Source of the DNA: Flavobacterium sp. KMS
GTDB lineage: Bacteria; Bacteroidota; Bacteroidia; Flavobacteriales; Flavobacteriaceae
DNA length: 64,000 nt
Reading direction: 5' to 3'
Assembly: GCF_000813005.1 (NCBI RefSeq)
Contig: NZ_JSYP01000009.1
Coordinates: 1 to 64,000, forward strand
Shown here piece after piece: positions 8,691 through 18,700 of this stretch; the stretch's first letter is position 1, and each line of letters begins with the position of its first letter. A program made the translations under genes and the position numbers. Below the pieces are notes generated by a model that worked only from the letters and a program-made list of their open reading frames with translations, did not search any database and was not told where the DNA came from.

Positions 8691-11066
8691 TTATTGATTA
8701 ACGTATGTATTAAAATAACCACATTCGGCAATAACATCCTGATAATATTTTGTATCCGAATAATCTTTTTTCAGCACTTTAAAATTATTCCACGCCAAGA
8801 AATTTATCTTATCATCATCTGCAGTCCACCAATTTTTAACCGCAATATACTTTTTATTGTAATATTCATTTCGCTCACATTTTGCCAGCATATAAGTACA
8901 CTTTGCCTTTTGCTCTTTGGTTGTAGCAGCTTCCAGAGCTTTTTGATAATACATTTTAGACACTGAGCAATCTGTGATCATTTTTTTCATAGAATCTCTA
9001 AATGAATACGGACTTGAACCATAGCCTACAATTCCGATCTCATAAAAACTTCTTCCGTTTCCAAAATGGGTGATATTATAAAATGCATTCCCTAGTAATA
9101 AACTGTTTGTATATACATCTTCGTTTTTAGCCAGTTTATCTTGCATGGCTTTTATAGTCGTTAAAAATTCTATTTGAGAATATTTCTTTTTTTGGAATGC
9201 AGAATGGTCACAATCATGACAATCTTTTATATTTCCGTTAAACGGATTTCCATAAAAAACTGCATTTTGTAATGTATCCGTTTGTTGCATGAAAGTAATT
9301 GCTTCAGGGATTTTATTTTGATATGTTGCCTGTATTGCTTGAAAATTATTGATGTTATTTAAATTCAAATTATAAATACTGTAACCTATTTTCTCAATTT
9401 CGGTTTTATCCGGCTTAGCCAAAAATGCTTTCATTCCTAACAAATTCTTTTCGACATCATAAAAAGAATTCCCTGTTCCCCAATAACCATAAGCCGACGT
9501 ATTAGCAAACAACTCTGCCATTACATAATTTTTTTGCTCTGTATAAAGAGTCATTAAATACATTTTACTCCAGCTTGAAGCGTTTTCATAACGAAAATCA
9601 CCTACTTGTTGCTTCGGAAGCTCTTTGTACAACCAATTTAGATCTTTAAGAATTGTTTTTTCATTTTTAGAATTTAACTTATCAATCTTGCTCATATTAT
9701 TTACAAAACGAAGTAATCTAAGCTGATTATTTGCCAACTCTGTTTTAGGCATTGTCTTTTCGGCTTTGGCAAAATTCTCATCAGCCTTAGCAAAATTCCC
9801 TTTTAATGTTTGCAAATACGCTAAAGCAATATCCCACAAATAAGGCTTTTCCGTATTTCCTGCTGAAGCAATTTTAGACACTAAATCGAATGCTTTTAAA
9901 TCAATTTTCGCTTGATTTCCTTTCTTGTTTTCAGCAACAGTTTGTTTTATTGCAGGCGCACCATAATCAGTAGAGCCCTCAGAATTGACTCTAGCCAACT
10001 CAAATGAATTATTAATCCCTTGCTCTTGCTGATTAACTAACCTTGTAAGCAAATAATTTAAATGTTCATTTTTTGGATCTAATTGATAAATTTTATCAAT
10101 CGCTTGCGCTTCATCTTTATAATACCCATGAATTGCCCAAAGCGCTGCTTTTTCTTTATTATTTTTGGCCATAGTCAAAGATTTATTCCAGTCTGCTTCA
10201 TTTTCTGGGTGAAAACTATAAGCTGTAACAATTCTCATTTCTGGACATTTATCAAAAACTTGCGCATATAAATAATTAGAAATCGAATATTTACCTTGCT
10301 GATGATTTATTCCTGCCACATAAGCAAGCGCACGATAATACAATACATTTTTAGGAACAGCTGCTTCTGTTTTATTAAAAAACGTAATTGCTTTTTGCTT
10401 ATTACTACTATAAAAATAAGCTTTCATGGTAAGAAACCAATACCTGTTTTTTAAGAACGGATCTGATATAGTATTATACACGTTTTCGATAGATTGAATC
10501 ATTTTTAAATCATCAAAGGTGTTAGCAACCCTAGGTTCATAACTCCAATAATCTTCTCCAACTGAAACTGTTTCTATCTTTTGTGCCAAATATAAAAACT
10601 CGATAAAAGCCTTCGTTTTATCATCTTTCAAATTTATTTTTTTACCCCATTTTAAAGAAGCCTGATTTCCTTTTTTGTTTTTAAAAAAAACATGAAGCTG
10701 TTCAATTTCTTCCTTATATTTTGAAGCATTTTCTTTATCATACGAATATCTTGAAGTATTATCCCCAATTAAAAAATAACTTACCGTAGCAGTATCAACC
10801 TTAGTTTTTAAATAGGCATTCCAATCTGATTTGATGTCATCATTAAATCTAGAATTATGTTGAGTATCAAAACCAATCCCGTAAAAAACTTCTCCAGAGT
10901 AAAACAATGGTCTGTATGATTTTTCGACAAAAGTTTCGGGAGTAAAATTCGAACTATACCCCATTCCCCAATCATCTCCGCCTCCGCAAGCATAAATTAT
11001 ACCATAGGCAAACAATAAAACACCACTAAAAACAAGAAAGAACTTGTTTAAAAACATTTTTTTCAT
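8691..11066 (-). CDS. Large putative lipoprotein with TPR-like helical repeats
   Basis: 791 residues. The N-terminus is a hydrophobic signal with a lipobox-like end (GIIYAC-GGGDDW, Cys at about 27), so the mature protein is probably lipid-anchored. The body is almost all helical and contains segments resembling tetratricopeptide units, for example AYLQTLKGNFAKADENFAKA near residue 415 and a C-terminal stretch KMYYQKALEAATTKEQKAKC. No catalytic motif is recognised. The start overlaps the end of the upstream lipoprotein gene by 41 bases, implying translational coupling. It is likely a cell-envelope scaffolding or binding protein with unknown partner. Confidence 0.75.
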   Translation of the reverse strand: MKKMFLNKFFLVFSGVLLFAYGIIYACGGGDDWGMGYSSNFTPETFVEKSYRPLFYSGEVFYGIGFDTQHNSRFNDDIKSDWNAYLKTKVDTATVSYFLIGDNTSRYSYDKENASKYKEEIEQLHVFFKNKKGNQASLKWGKKINLKDDKTKAFIEFLYLAQKIETVSVGEDYWSYEPRVANTFDDLKMIQSIENVYNTISDPFLKNRYWFLTMKAYFYSSNKQKAITFFNKTEAAVPKNVLYYRALAYVAGINHQQGKYSISNYLYAQVFDKCPEMRIVTAYSFHPENEADWNKSLTMAKNNKEKAALWAIHGYYKDEAQAIDKIYQLDPKNEHLNYLLTRLVNQQEQGINNSFELARVNSEGSTDYGAPAIKQTVAENKKGNQAKIDLKAFDLVSKIASAGNTEKPYLWDIALAYLQTLKGNFAKADENFAKAEKTMPKTELANNQLRLLRFVNNMSKIDKLNSKNEKTILKDLNWLYKELPKQQVGDFRYENASSWSKMYLMTLYTEQKNYVMAELFANTSAYGYWGTGNSFYDVEKNLLGMKAFLAKPDKTEIEKIGYSIYNLNLNNINNFQAIQATYQNKIPEAITFMQQTDTLQNAVFYGNPFNGNIKDCHDCDHSAFQKKKYSQIEFLTTIKAMQDKLAKNEDVYTNSLLLGNAFYNITHFGNGRSFYEIGIVGYGSSPYSFRDSMKKMITDCSVSKMYYQKALEAATTKEQKAKCTYMLAKCERNEYYNKKYIAVKNWWTADDDKINFLAWNNFKVLKKDYSDTKYYQDVIAECGYFNTYVNQ

Positions 11067-12030
11067 AATTTTTTAAATTGAATTCATCTAAGTCGTAAAA
11101 AATAATCTCTTTAGGATATTGAGCCGTATTCTCCTCCAGATCGGAAGCCATTTCTAGCAAATCATCCTTAGAAATCGCTTCTATTTTTAAAACATCACCT
11201 TCTTTGTAAAAAGTACCTTTTTTATAATTGGAGTTCTTTACAGTAAAGTATTTTTTTCGACTTAATACAAAATTAGTATCATTTTGCAATTCTTCTATAT
11301 CTATTTTACTTTTTAATCCTATTACTTTATTGTCTCGAATATGAACCGCCCAAGAATAAATTGGCAAGGCAAAATCAAGCGGTAAAGGATATTTCTTTAA
11401 ACTTTTTATGTATCGCTGCGCAACTCTTCTGTCGTAAATAGAGTTAAGAGAATCGGGCGCAATTGTTCCCATATTATAATACATTAAAACCCCAGTATCA
11501 ACATTTGGAATTTTAGTCTTTTCAAAATATTTTACCTGATGCAACCGTATTGTAGCTGAGAGCTTTTTATGAGATATCTTCTTGAAAGTTTCTATAAATT
11601 TTAAATAATTTAATTTACTTGCCAATGTCCAATCGCAATCGATTTGGATTTCCTGACACGAAATTCCATTTTTTTTATTGATTAACTCGACAAAATCAAA
11701 TGTTTTTTTAGCTAAACTATCTACATCAATTCCTTTTTTCAACATCACTTTATTCTTGATGTATACCACTGGAACAACTGCTAAGTTTTCTATCTTACTT
11801 TCAAAATGTATTGGACTAAGCGGGAATGCTTCTTGAGTTTTTGGATGCAAATCGACATCAAAATACCGGATATAAATCTTACTGATATTATTTTGCTGCA
11901 AAGCTTCTTTCTCTTCTGTAGATAATTTAAAGATAGTTTTCCAATAATAAAAAGCTGCAACTGGTTTTTCTTGTTTATTACATGAAATCAATAATAAAAA
12001 CAAAACACTAAAAACAATGCGAAATTTCAA
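11026..12030 (-). CDS. Putative lipoprotein with TIM-barrel-like features
   Basis: 334 residues with a signal peptide and lipobox (LLLISC-NKQEK, Cys at about 17). The body has alternating strands and helices with motifs such as EIQIDCDWT (about 147-155), VLMYYNMG (about 202) and LDFALPIYSW (about 240). These are reminiscent of glycoside-hydrolase-like TIM barrels, where 'D.D' and 'YN' ends line an active site. This is a resemblance, not an assignment. It is the first gene of a minus-strand run followed by the 791-residue lipoprotein (41-base overlap) and mce. Confidence 0.75.
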   Translation of the reverse strand: MKFRIVFSVLFLLLISCNKQEKPVAAFYYWKTIFKLSTEEKEALQQNNISKIYIRYFDVDLHPKTQEAFPLSPIHFESKIENLAVVPVVYIKNKVMLKKGIDVDSLAKKTFDFVELINKKNGISCQEIQIDCDWTLASKLNYLKFIETFKKISHKKLSATIRLHQVKYFEKTKIPNVDTGVLMYYNMGTIAPDSLNSIYDRRVAQRYIKSLKKYPLPLDFALPIYSWAVHIRDNKVIGLKSKIDIEELQNDTNFVLSRKKYFTVKNSNYKKGTFYKEGDVLKIEAISKDDLLEMASDLEENTAQYPKEIIFYDLDEFNLKNYEKNVFKQVLSCF

Positions 12031-12235
12031 AATATTCTAAATTAAGTTTACTGTCAAATGTAAGGATACATTTTATTTTATTAATAAATACAAACGAGTT
12101 TATCTATAAATAATTTGAGGTAAATCTAACTTACCTTTATTTTAATCCAAAGCAACAACTCCCAATAATTCGATAAAAAATTTCGATTAAAGCAAATATA
12201 ATTGTTATTTTGTGCAATAAAAATCTAAACCGATT

Positions 12236-13903
12236 ATGTTGAAAAGCAACTTAAAATATATTTTCTTTTTATTAACCTTATTAATGGTAAGTTGCGCCAA
12301 ACGCGGAAGCATAACCGGAGGATTAAAAGACACCCTTGCACCTGTTTTATTATCTAGTGTTCCTAAAAATTTTAGCACAGAATTTAAAGGCAATACTATA
12401 AAATTGACATTTGATGAGTATGTAAAAATTAAAAACGCGAATAAACAATTGATTATTTCGCCACCAATGAAGCATGAACCTCTCATAAATCCTACAACGG
12501 CGAGCAAATACATCACTATAAAAATAAACGACACTTTACAACCTAATACTACCTATAGTTTTAATTTTGGGCAAAGTATTACTGATAATAATGAGGGAAA
12601 TCCGTATAACCAATTTAAGTACATTTTTTCTACAGGAAGCTATATAGATTCCTTGGCCCTTGGCGGAAAAATAAAAGATGCACATGATAAACAATCAGAC
12701 TCATTTGTATCTGTAATGCTTTATGAAATAAACGACACTTATAAAGATTCGGTTGTTTACAAGGAAAATCCACGATATATTACCAACACATTAGATAGTT
12801 TAAAGACGTTTAGATTAGAGAATCTAAAGGCTGGAAAATATCTTCTGGTTGCTCTAAAAGACAAAGGAAATAACAATAAATTCAACCCTAAGGATGACAA
12901 AATAGGATTTATAAAACATCCTATTACAATACCTAATGATACTATTTATGAATTAGAATTATTTAAAGAAGTACTACCTTTAAAAACACATAAACCTGCT
13001 CAGGTTTCAGGAAACAGACTAGTTGTAGGTTACGATGGAAAACAAAATTTTAAGAACTCCAGACCTAAGATTATCTTAAAGAACAACGGAGAAATTCTCC
13101 CAACAATTGTTACTCAATTTCCTAAAAAAGATTCACTTCAGGTATGGTATAAACCTCTAAAAGTCGATTCTCTATCGATGGAAATCACCAAAGACAACTA
13201 CAAAAAGAATTACTCTTTTAAGATAAAAGATCAAAAGAAAGATACTTTACATATTAATGCGCTGCAAAGTGGAATTATCCATTTTAGAGACCGATTTACA
13301 TTAGAAAGCGGAACCCCTTTGGTTCGCTTTGATGAATCAAAAATAAAACTAATAAACAAAGATTCTGTCGCAGTTCCTTTTAAAACTGAATATGATGATT
13401 TTGATCAACGCCTATTCTTTGACTTCAAAAAAGAACCTTCTGAAAAATACTCATTTACTTTTTTACCTGGAGCATTGATTGATTTTTACGAAAAAACAAA
13501 TGATACTTTAAAATATACTTTAACAACAAAAACTCCTGCTGATTATGGGAATCTTACCCTTAATTTACAGAATGTAAAACGCTTCCCTATAATTGTTGAA
13601 TTAACCAATAAAAAAGGTGACATTATCTTAGCCAATGATTACTCTGAAGATAAAACTACGTTTGAGTTCAATCTTTTGGAACCTGATGTATTTACAGTTC
13701 GCGTGATTTATGATGATAATAAAAACAAACAATACGATCCAGGTAATTATTTAGAAAAAAGATATGCCGAAGAAGTCAATTATTATCAAAAAGAGATCAA
13801 TGATGTTCGAGCCAATTGGGATGCCACACATACTTTCGATTTAAGCATACCATACAATCCCGAACTTGAGAAAAAAGAAGAAGAAAAGAAGAAGAAAAAA
13901 TAA
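12236..13903 (+). CDS. Ig-like domain lipoprotein
   Basis: 555 residues. The N-terminus is a lipoprotein signal (LLTLLMVSC-AKRGS, Cys at about 21). Residues about 35-130 form a bacterial Ig-like (Big_5/SbsA-type) domain, with DTLAPVLLSSVPKNFS at its start and PNTTYSFNFG near its end. The middle is beta-rich with further Ig or carboxypeptidase-like domains, and the C-terminus ends in a lysine/glutamate-rich tail. Homologues are widespread in Bacteroidota and essentially uncharacterised. A degenerate copy of its last 50 codons lies about 700 bases downstream. Confidence 0.85.
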   Translation: MLKSNLKYIFFLLTLLMVSCAKRGSITGGLKDTLAPVLLSSVPKNFSTEFKGNTIKLTFDEYVKIKNANKQLIISPPMKHEPLINPTTASKYITIKINDTLQPNTTYSFNFGQSITDNNEGNPYNQFKYIFSTGSYIDSLALGGKIKDAHDKQSDSFVSVMLYEINDTYKDSVVYKENPRYITNTLDSLKTFRLENLKAGKYLLVALKDKGNNNKFNPKDDKIGFIKHPITIPNDTIYELELFKEVLPLKTHKPAQVSGNRLVVGYDGKQNFKNSRPKIILKNNGEILPTIVTQFPKKDSLQVWYKPLKVDSLSMEITKDNYKKNYSFKIKDQKKDTLHINALQSGIIHFRDRFTLESGTPLVRFDESKIKLINKDSVAVPFKTEYDDFDQRLFFDFKKEPSEKYSFTFLPGALIDFYEKTNDTLKYTLTTKTPADYGNLTLNLQNVKRFPIIVELTNKKGDIILANDYSEDKTTFEFNLLEPDVFTVRVIYDDNKNKQYDPGNYLEKRYAEEVNYYQKEINDVRANWDATHTFDLSIPYNPELEKKEEEKKKKK

Positions 13904-14019
13904 TTTTAAATTTGAATAAAACATAGAAACTCCTTTTTGTTCTTCAATTGCTAATTATTTATCCCATCTAATTTTAAAGAACATTTTTTTAGCCTTAACT
14001 ATAATAAAACTTTTAATAA

Positions 14020-14057
14020 TAAAAAAGCCTCCAAGATTCATAATTCTGGAGGCTTTT
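14020..14057. terminator. Bidirectional terminator between lipoprotein and peptide genes
   Basis: Stem GCCTCCA / TGGAGGC (14027-14053) with a 13-base loop, flanked by A6 on the left and T5 on the right. It serves the minus-strand peptide gene, whose stop codon begins at 14060, and the plus-strand lipoprotein gene. Confidence 0.75.
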
Positions 14058-14059
14058 TA

Positions 14060-14317
14060 TTAAAGTTTTTCTGGTTTCTCACCAATAGGACCAATAAAAA
14101 TAGGATCTTCATAAGGGGCTTGCATTCCTACCTGAATAATAGTATAGTCACCATCACACAAGCTAGAAGCATACGCCTTAGCCTGACTCATAGTTGAACC
14201 ACTTGACGATGCACCACCTCCACCTTTGCATCTAATTTCTATATAACCTCCCGCACCAATCATTTTCATTTCACCTTTACTTAAAAAATGTACTGAGTCT
14301 AAATTAATTTTCTTCAT
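14060..14317 (-). CDS. Orphan peptide with GG-type leader (natural-product-precursor-like)
   Basis: 85 residues starting MKKINLDSVHFLSKGEMKMIGAGG. The pattern of a short basic start, then 'LSKxEMKxI' and a GG- or GAGG-type end matches leader peptides of Bacteroidota bacteriocin-like and RiPP-like precursors, which are cleaved after double glycine by C39-peptidase ABC exporters (family knowledge). The downstream part is Gly/Ser-rich with two cysteines (RCKGGGGASSSGS and SSLCDGD) and an acidic/proline C-terminus. No exporter, C39 peptidase, LanM or radical SAM enzyme lies in the window, so maturation genes would be elsewhere. It has its own terminator. Confidence is moderate in the gene and lower in the class. 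Confidence 0.6.
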   Translation of the reverse strand: MKKINLDSVHFLSKGEMKMIGAGGYIEIRCKGGGGASSSGSTMSQAKAYASSLCDGDYTIIQVGMQAPYEDPIFIGPIGEKPEKL

Positions 14318-14526
14318 AATATTAAATAATAAATTAAAATTTCACCTACTCTATTTTAGCTTTTCGGCTGACGCGTTATCTACATTAAATTATTAACCAA
14401 CATCTAAAGTAAATGAAATTAACTTAAAATTAGTATTTTATTTACATATTTTTTACATATAACATTAATAATCTTATAATTATAATCCAAAAAAAAGAAT
14501 ATAAGAAGAATCACCTTCAGCCATCA

Positions 14527-14769
14527 TTGAATATATTTCGAATTATACGTCTTTATATCCCAATTTTATTATTCATGATGTCCGTGAGAATAAAAGAAAA
14601 ATTTATTTATTTTTTAGAAAAAAGATATGCCGAAGAGGTTATTTATTTCTCAAAAGAAATCGACGTTAGAGCCAATTGGGATGTTGATCAAGTTTTTGAT
14701 CTAAGCATTCCTTATAATCCAGAATCTGATAAAAAAACAGACAAAAAGAAAACCGATAAAAAGAAATAA
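14527..14769 (+). pseudogene. Decayed duplicate of the Ig-like lipoprotein C-terminus
   Basis: The reading frame from about 14607 gives FLEKRYAEEV, then DVRANWDV, DLSIPYNPES and a Lys-rich tail. These match the last 50 residues of the 12236-13903 product (YLEKRYAEEV, DVRANWDA, DLSIPYNPEL, Lys/Glu tail). Just upstream, homology continues in another frame (FIIHDVRENKRKIY against VIYDDNKNKQY), showing a frameshift near 14600. The apparent start is only a TTG. This is a truncated, frameshifted remnant of a tandem paralogue, with the peptide gene lying between parent and remnant. Confidence 0.8.
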
Positions 14770-14770
14770 A

Positions 14771-15541
14771 CTACAATCCCTGGATTATAAATTGATCTTT
14801 ATCATTCAGGAAATCAAGTTTTTTTCTTGTTTCATACATTTTTTCTTTATCTAATTCCGTAATAAAAACACCTTCTATTTCTTGGGGAGTAATTAAATAT
14901 TCTCCAAGAAAATCTATTACTTGTGAGTGCCCAATGTGCTCGTATCCATGATAATCTAAACCAATTCTGTTTACCCCTACCGAATAACACATGTTTTCGA
15001 TAGCACGCGCTTTTAATAATGTATCCCATGCATTAGTGCGTATTTTAGGCCAATTGGCTACATATAATAGCAAATCATAGGATTCTGTATTTCTAGAAAA
15101 AACAGGAAATCTAAGATCATAACAAATTAGCGGACATATTTTCCATCCTAAATAATCTACAATTAGTTTCTGATCTCCTTTGGTATACACTTTATCTTCT
15201 CCAGCGAGAGTAAATAAATGTCGCTTATCATAATATTTTGTTTCTCCTGAGGGAAAAACAAATAATAATCTATTATAAAACTCCCCATTCTCCTCGATTA
15301 CCAAACTTCCGGTAATTGCCCTTTTTGTAGCTCTAGCTAATAAACTCATCCACTCAACGGTTTCTCCTTGCATTGTTTCGGCAACGCTAGAAGGATTCAT
15401 AGTAAATCCTGTAGAAAACATTTCGGGAAGCACAATCAAATCAACAGCTTCGCTAATTTCATGAATCTTTTGTTCGAAATAATTTCGGTTTTTTTCTGGG
15501 CTTTCCCAGTATAGATCTGTTTGAATTAATGCAATTTTCAT
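14771..15541 (-). CDS. Nitrilase-superfamily amidase (omega-amidase-like)
   Basis: Carbon-nitrogen hydrolase of 256 residues. The catalytic triad is E40 (VLPEMFST), K106 (YDKRHLF) and C140 (LICYDLRFP). It resembles the YafV/omega-amidase (Nit2-like) group, which deaminates alpha-ketoglutaramate or alpha-ketosuccinamate formed by glutamine and asparagine transaminases in the cytoplasm. I chose the ATG at 15539-15541 (MKIALIQTDL), because the family begins there; an in-frame upstream start would add 18 unrelated residues. It is monocistronic and converges with the pseudogene remnant. Confidence 0.88.
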   Translation of the reverse strand: MKIALIQTDLYWESPEKNRNYFEQKIHEISEAVDLIVLPEMFSTGFTMNPSSVAETMQGETVEWMSLLARATKRAITGSLVIEENGEFYNRLLFVFPSGETKYYDKRHLFTLAGEDKVYTKGDQKLIVDYLGWKICPLICYDLRFPVFSRNTESYDLLLYVANWPKIRTNAWDTLLKARAIENMCYSVGVNRIGLDYHGYEHIGHSQVIDFLGEYLITPQEIEGVFITELDKEKMYETRKKLDFLNDKDQFIIQGL

Positions 15542-15673
15542 ATTGTAAAAATACTCTTTTTTAAAATAAATCAGCTCATTCGACTTTAACTCCAAATAGA
15601 TTATTTCTTAAAATTCATCCAACTCAACAAACATCACACTTTTGGGAATAAAAAAACATTAAACAAAAAAATA

Positions 15674-15700
15674 TTGCAATATTTTTGCAAAATATTGCAA
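15674..15700 (+). promoter_or_regulatory. Triple TTGCAA operator upstream of susC
   Basis: TTGCAA occurs at 15674-15679, 15685-15690 and 15695-15700, spaced 11 and 10 bases, about one DNA turn. The same paired motif with an 11-base step lies upstream of the GH20 gene and, as TGCAA...TTGC, in front of the DeoR/GlpR gene. It is a candidate binding site for that regulator. Confidence 0.55.
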
Positions 15701-15730
15701 AAATATTTCAAATCGTGAGAATAAATTATA

Positions 15731-15738
15731 TATATTTG
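15731..15738 (+). promoter_or_regulatory. Bacteroidota -7 box for susC
   Basis: TATATTTG matches TAnnTTTG. It lies 51 bases before the susC ATG and has no TTG -33 element at the usual 19-21 base distance. The operator repeats end about 30 bases upstream, a position compatible with activation. Confidence 0.5.
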
Positions 15739-15789
15739 ACCACATACAAATAACCAACCAAACCATAAAACAATGAAAACCAGAAAATT

Positions 15790-18700
15790 ATGAAAACCAA
15801 ATTATTATCTTTAGTATTTATTGGAGGAATGAGCCTAACAATAAACGCACATGAAAATGCAATAAAAAAGCATTTCTTAGAACAAAGCACGAGTCAAATT
15901 GAGATAACTGGTAAAGTAGTAGGTCAAGATGACGGAATGCCAATAGCCGGAGCGACCGTATACGCAAAAAGCAATAACCGAATAGCAACGATTACTGATG
16001 AAAACGGAAACTTTAAACTAAATGTTCCTGAAAGTGAAAGTTTTGTTGTCGTTAACTATATGGGATACGGAACAAGCGAATCCAAAATAAATGGCACAAA
16101 TCAATTACTTATAAGTTTAAAACCATCTGAAAATGTTTTAGAACAAGTTTTTGTTACTGCATTAGGCGTTAAAAAAGTAAGCAAATCTCTAACCTATGCA
16201 GTAACCGAGCTAAAGGGATCTGAGTTTAACAAAGCAAAAGAAGCCAATATCTCAAATGCTTTGGTGGGTAAAATTGCCGGAGTAAACGTTAGTAGTACAG
16301 CAACAGGACCAAACGGTTCGACCAGAGTTGTAATACGTGGAAATGGCTCCTTAAACGGAAATAACCAACCTATGTATGTTGTAAATGATTTACCGATAGA
16401 CAACACACAACTTAATCTACCCGGAACAGGAAATGCGCCTGGCTCACCAAAATTAAATGTTGACAGAGGAGATGGAACTGCTTTAATAAATCCTGACGAC
16501 ATCAAGTCTATAACAGTTCTTAAAGGAGGAACTGCTGCGGCTTTATATGGTGCTAATGCTGCCAATGGAGTAATCTTGATTCAAACCAAAAGAGGTTCTG
16601 CTCAAAAAGGCATCGGGATTGACTATAACACATCATTTACTCTAGAAACTCCCGCAGTTATACCAGATTGGCAATATGAATACGGAGCTGGAGATGCGGG
16701 CAAAAAGCCTTTAACCCAAAATGAAGCCATAGCTACCGGACGCTGGTCTTGGGGAGCAAAAATGGACGGAACTGATGTAGTGCAATTTGATGGAGTAAAA
16801 AGACCTTATAGCCCACAAAAAGATAATATTAAAAATTTCTACAGACCTGGAACTACATATATAAACTCAATTGCGTTATCTGGTGGTACCGACAAAGCAA
16901 GTGGCCGTCTTTCGTTCTCTAACATGAATAGCGAAGGTATTGTACCAAATGCCGACTTTAATCGCAAAACAATCAATTTAGCCAGTAATGTAAATCTAAC
17001 TGATTGGTTAAAATTTGATGTGGTAACACAATACAACCTAGAAAAATCAAACAACAGACCAACTGTATCCGATGCTGAAGCAAACCCAAACTGGGGAACT
17101 TACTTAATTGCAAATACTGTAGACATTAGAAACTTAGCTCCTGGATATGATGAAAACGGAAGAGAAGTAGCATGGAACCCTGTTCCCGTTGCAACAAATC
17201 CTCAATTTGTAGTGAATAGAATTAAAAATAATGATACTAAAAACCGTTTTGTGGGGATGGCAAACGTAAAATTAAACTTTACGCCAGATTTATTTTTACA
17301 AGGTCGTATCGGTCAAGATTACACAAACTATGAATTCTTTGGATACATCCCTAAAACTTCTTTAAATACCCCTGATGGTTACGTTCAGGGTTCAAAAATG
17401 ATATTATCTAATATAAATTCTGAAGCAATACTTAATTACACCAAGAAAAACATATACAGAGGAATTTCTTTAAGCTCATTAATAGGAGTTAATTCTAGAA
17501 CGACACTAAGAGACGAAGTAAGAGTGGATGGAACAGGATTTGTTCTAGACGATTTTTACTCACTAACAAACTTAAAAACTGTAAGCTATACATACCCTTA
17601 CGGAAAAACAAAAACCAACTCAGTTTACGGTGCGATAGATTTAGATTATAAAAATGTATTCTTTTTAAACTTTACAGGACGCCAGGATTGGTTCTCTACA
17701 CTATCTAAAGATAATAACACCGTATTCTACCCTTCTATTGGATCTAGCGTAATAGTTTCAGACATATTAACAATGCCAAGCTGGGTTTCTTTTGCAAAAT
17801 TAAGAGGTTCATGGGCACAAGTAGGTGGAGCAACTCCTGACCCATACGCATTAAATCCATCTTACTCTATGATTCAAGGAGGACATAATGGGCAACAACT
17901 CCAAGGTCCAACTAGCTCAAGAGTACCTAGCCCTACTCTAAGCCCTTTAACCTCAACAACATTTGAAATAGGTACAGATTTAGGTTTTTTTAATAATCGT
18001 ATGAACATTGATTTTGCTTGGTACAATCGTAAAACAACCAACGACATTGTAGAAACTACTATTTCTAATGCATCTGGAGCAACTACTTCTTTATTAAATC
18101 TCGGAAAAATGAGAAACGAAGGTGTAGAACTTTTAATTAATGGAAAAATTATGAGTTCAGAAAATTTCTCATGGGATGTTACCTTCAATGGATCTTATAA
18201 CAAAAACACAGTAGAAGCCTTAACCGAAGAATTAACCTCTATAACAATGGCATCTTCTGTAAATAATTATGCAATTATTGCAAGTGATGTTGGCAGACCA
18301 TATAGTATCATAAAAGGATATAAACCTCTTAAAGATGCAAATGGAAACACTGTTTATAATGTAAGCGGAGGCTCGGCTACCACAGAAAGAGGACCACTTG
18401 AAGAATTAGGTCAAGGTGTACATCCTTGGGGAGCAGGTCTTAGTAATGAATTTAGATACAAAGCAATAACCTTTAGCTTCTTGATAGATGCGAAATTTGG
18501 AGGTAGCCTATATTCTGGTACCGATTTATATGGAACTCGTATGGGACTTACAAAACTTACTCTGGAAGGACGTGAAAATGGATTACCAATAAAAGGTGTC
18601 GATAAAAACGGAGGAACTGTAGATATGGTTATTGCTCCTGAAAACTTAAGAACGTATTATGACGGATTAAAAAACATAACATCTGAATTTGTTTATGATG

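Noticed and set aside
12205..12534. Minus-strand ORF of 109 codons over the start of the Ig-like lipoprotein
   Set aside because: Overlaps a clear lipoprotein signal and Ig domain on the plus strand and lacks homologous features.
16194..16565. Minus-strand ORF of 123 codons inside susC
   Set aside because: Antisense to the plug domain of a clear SusC protein.
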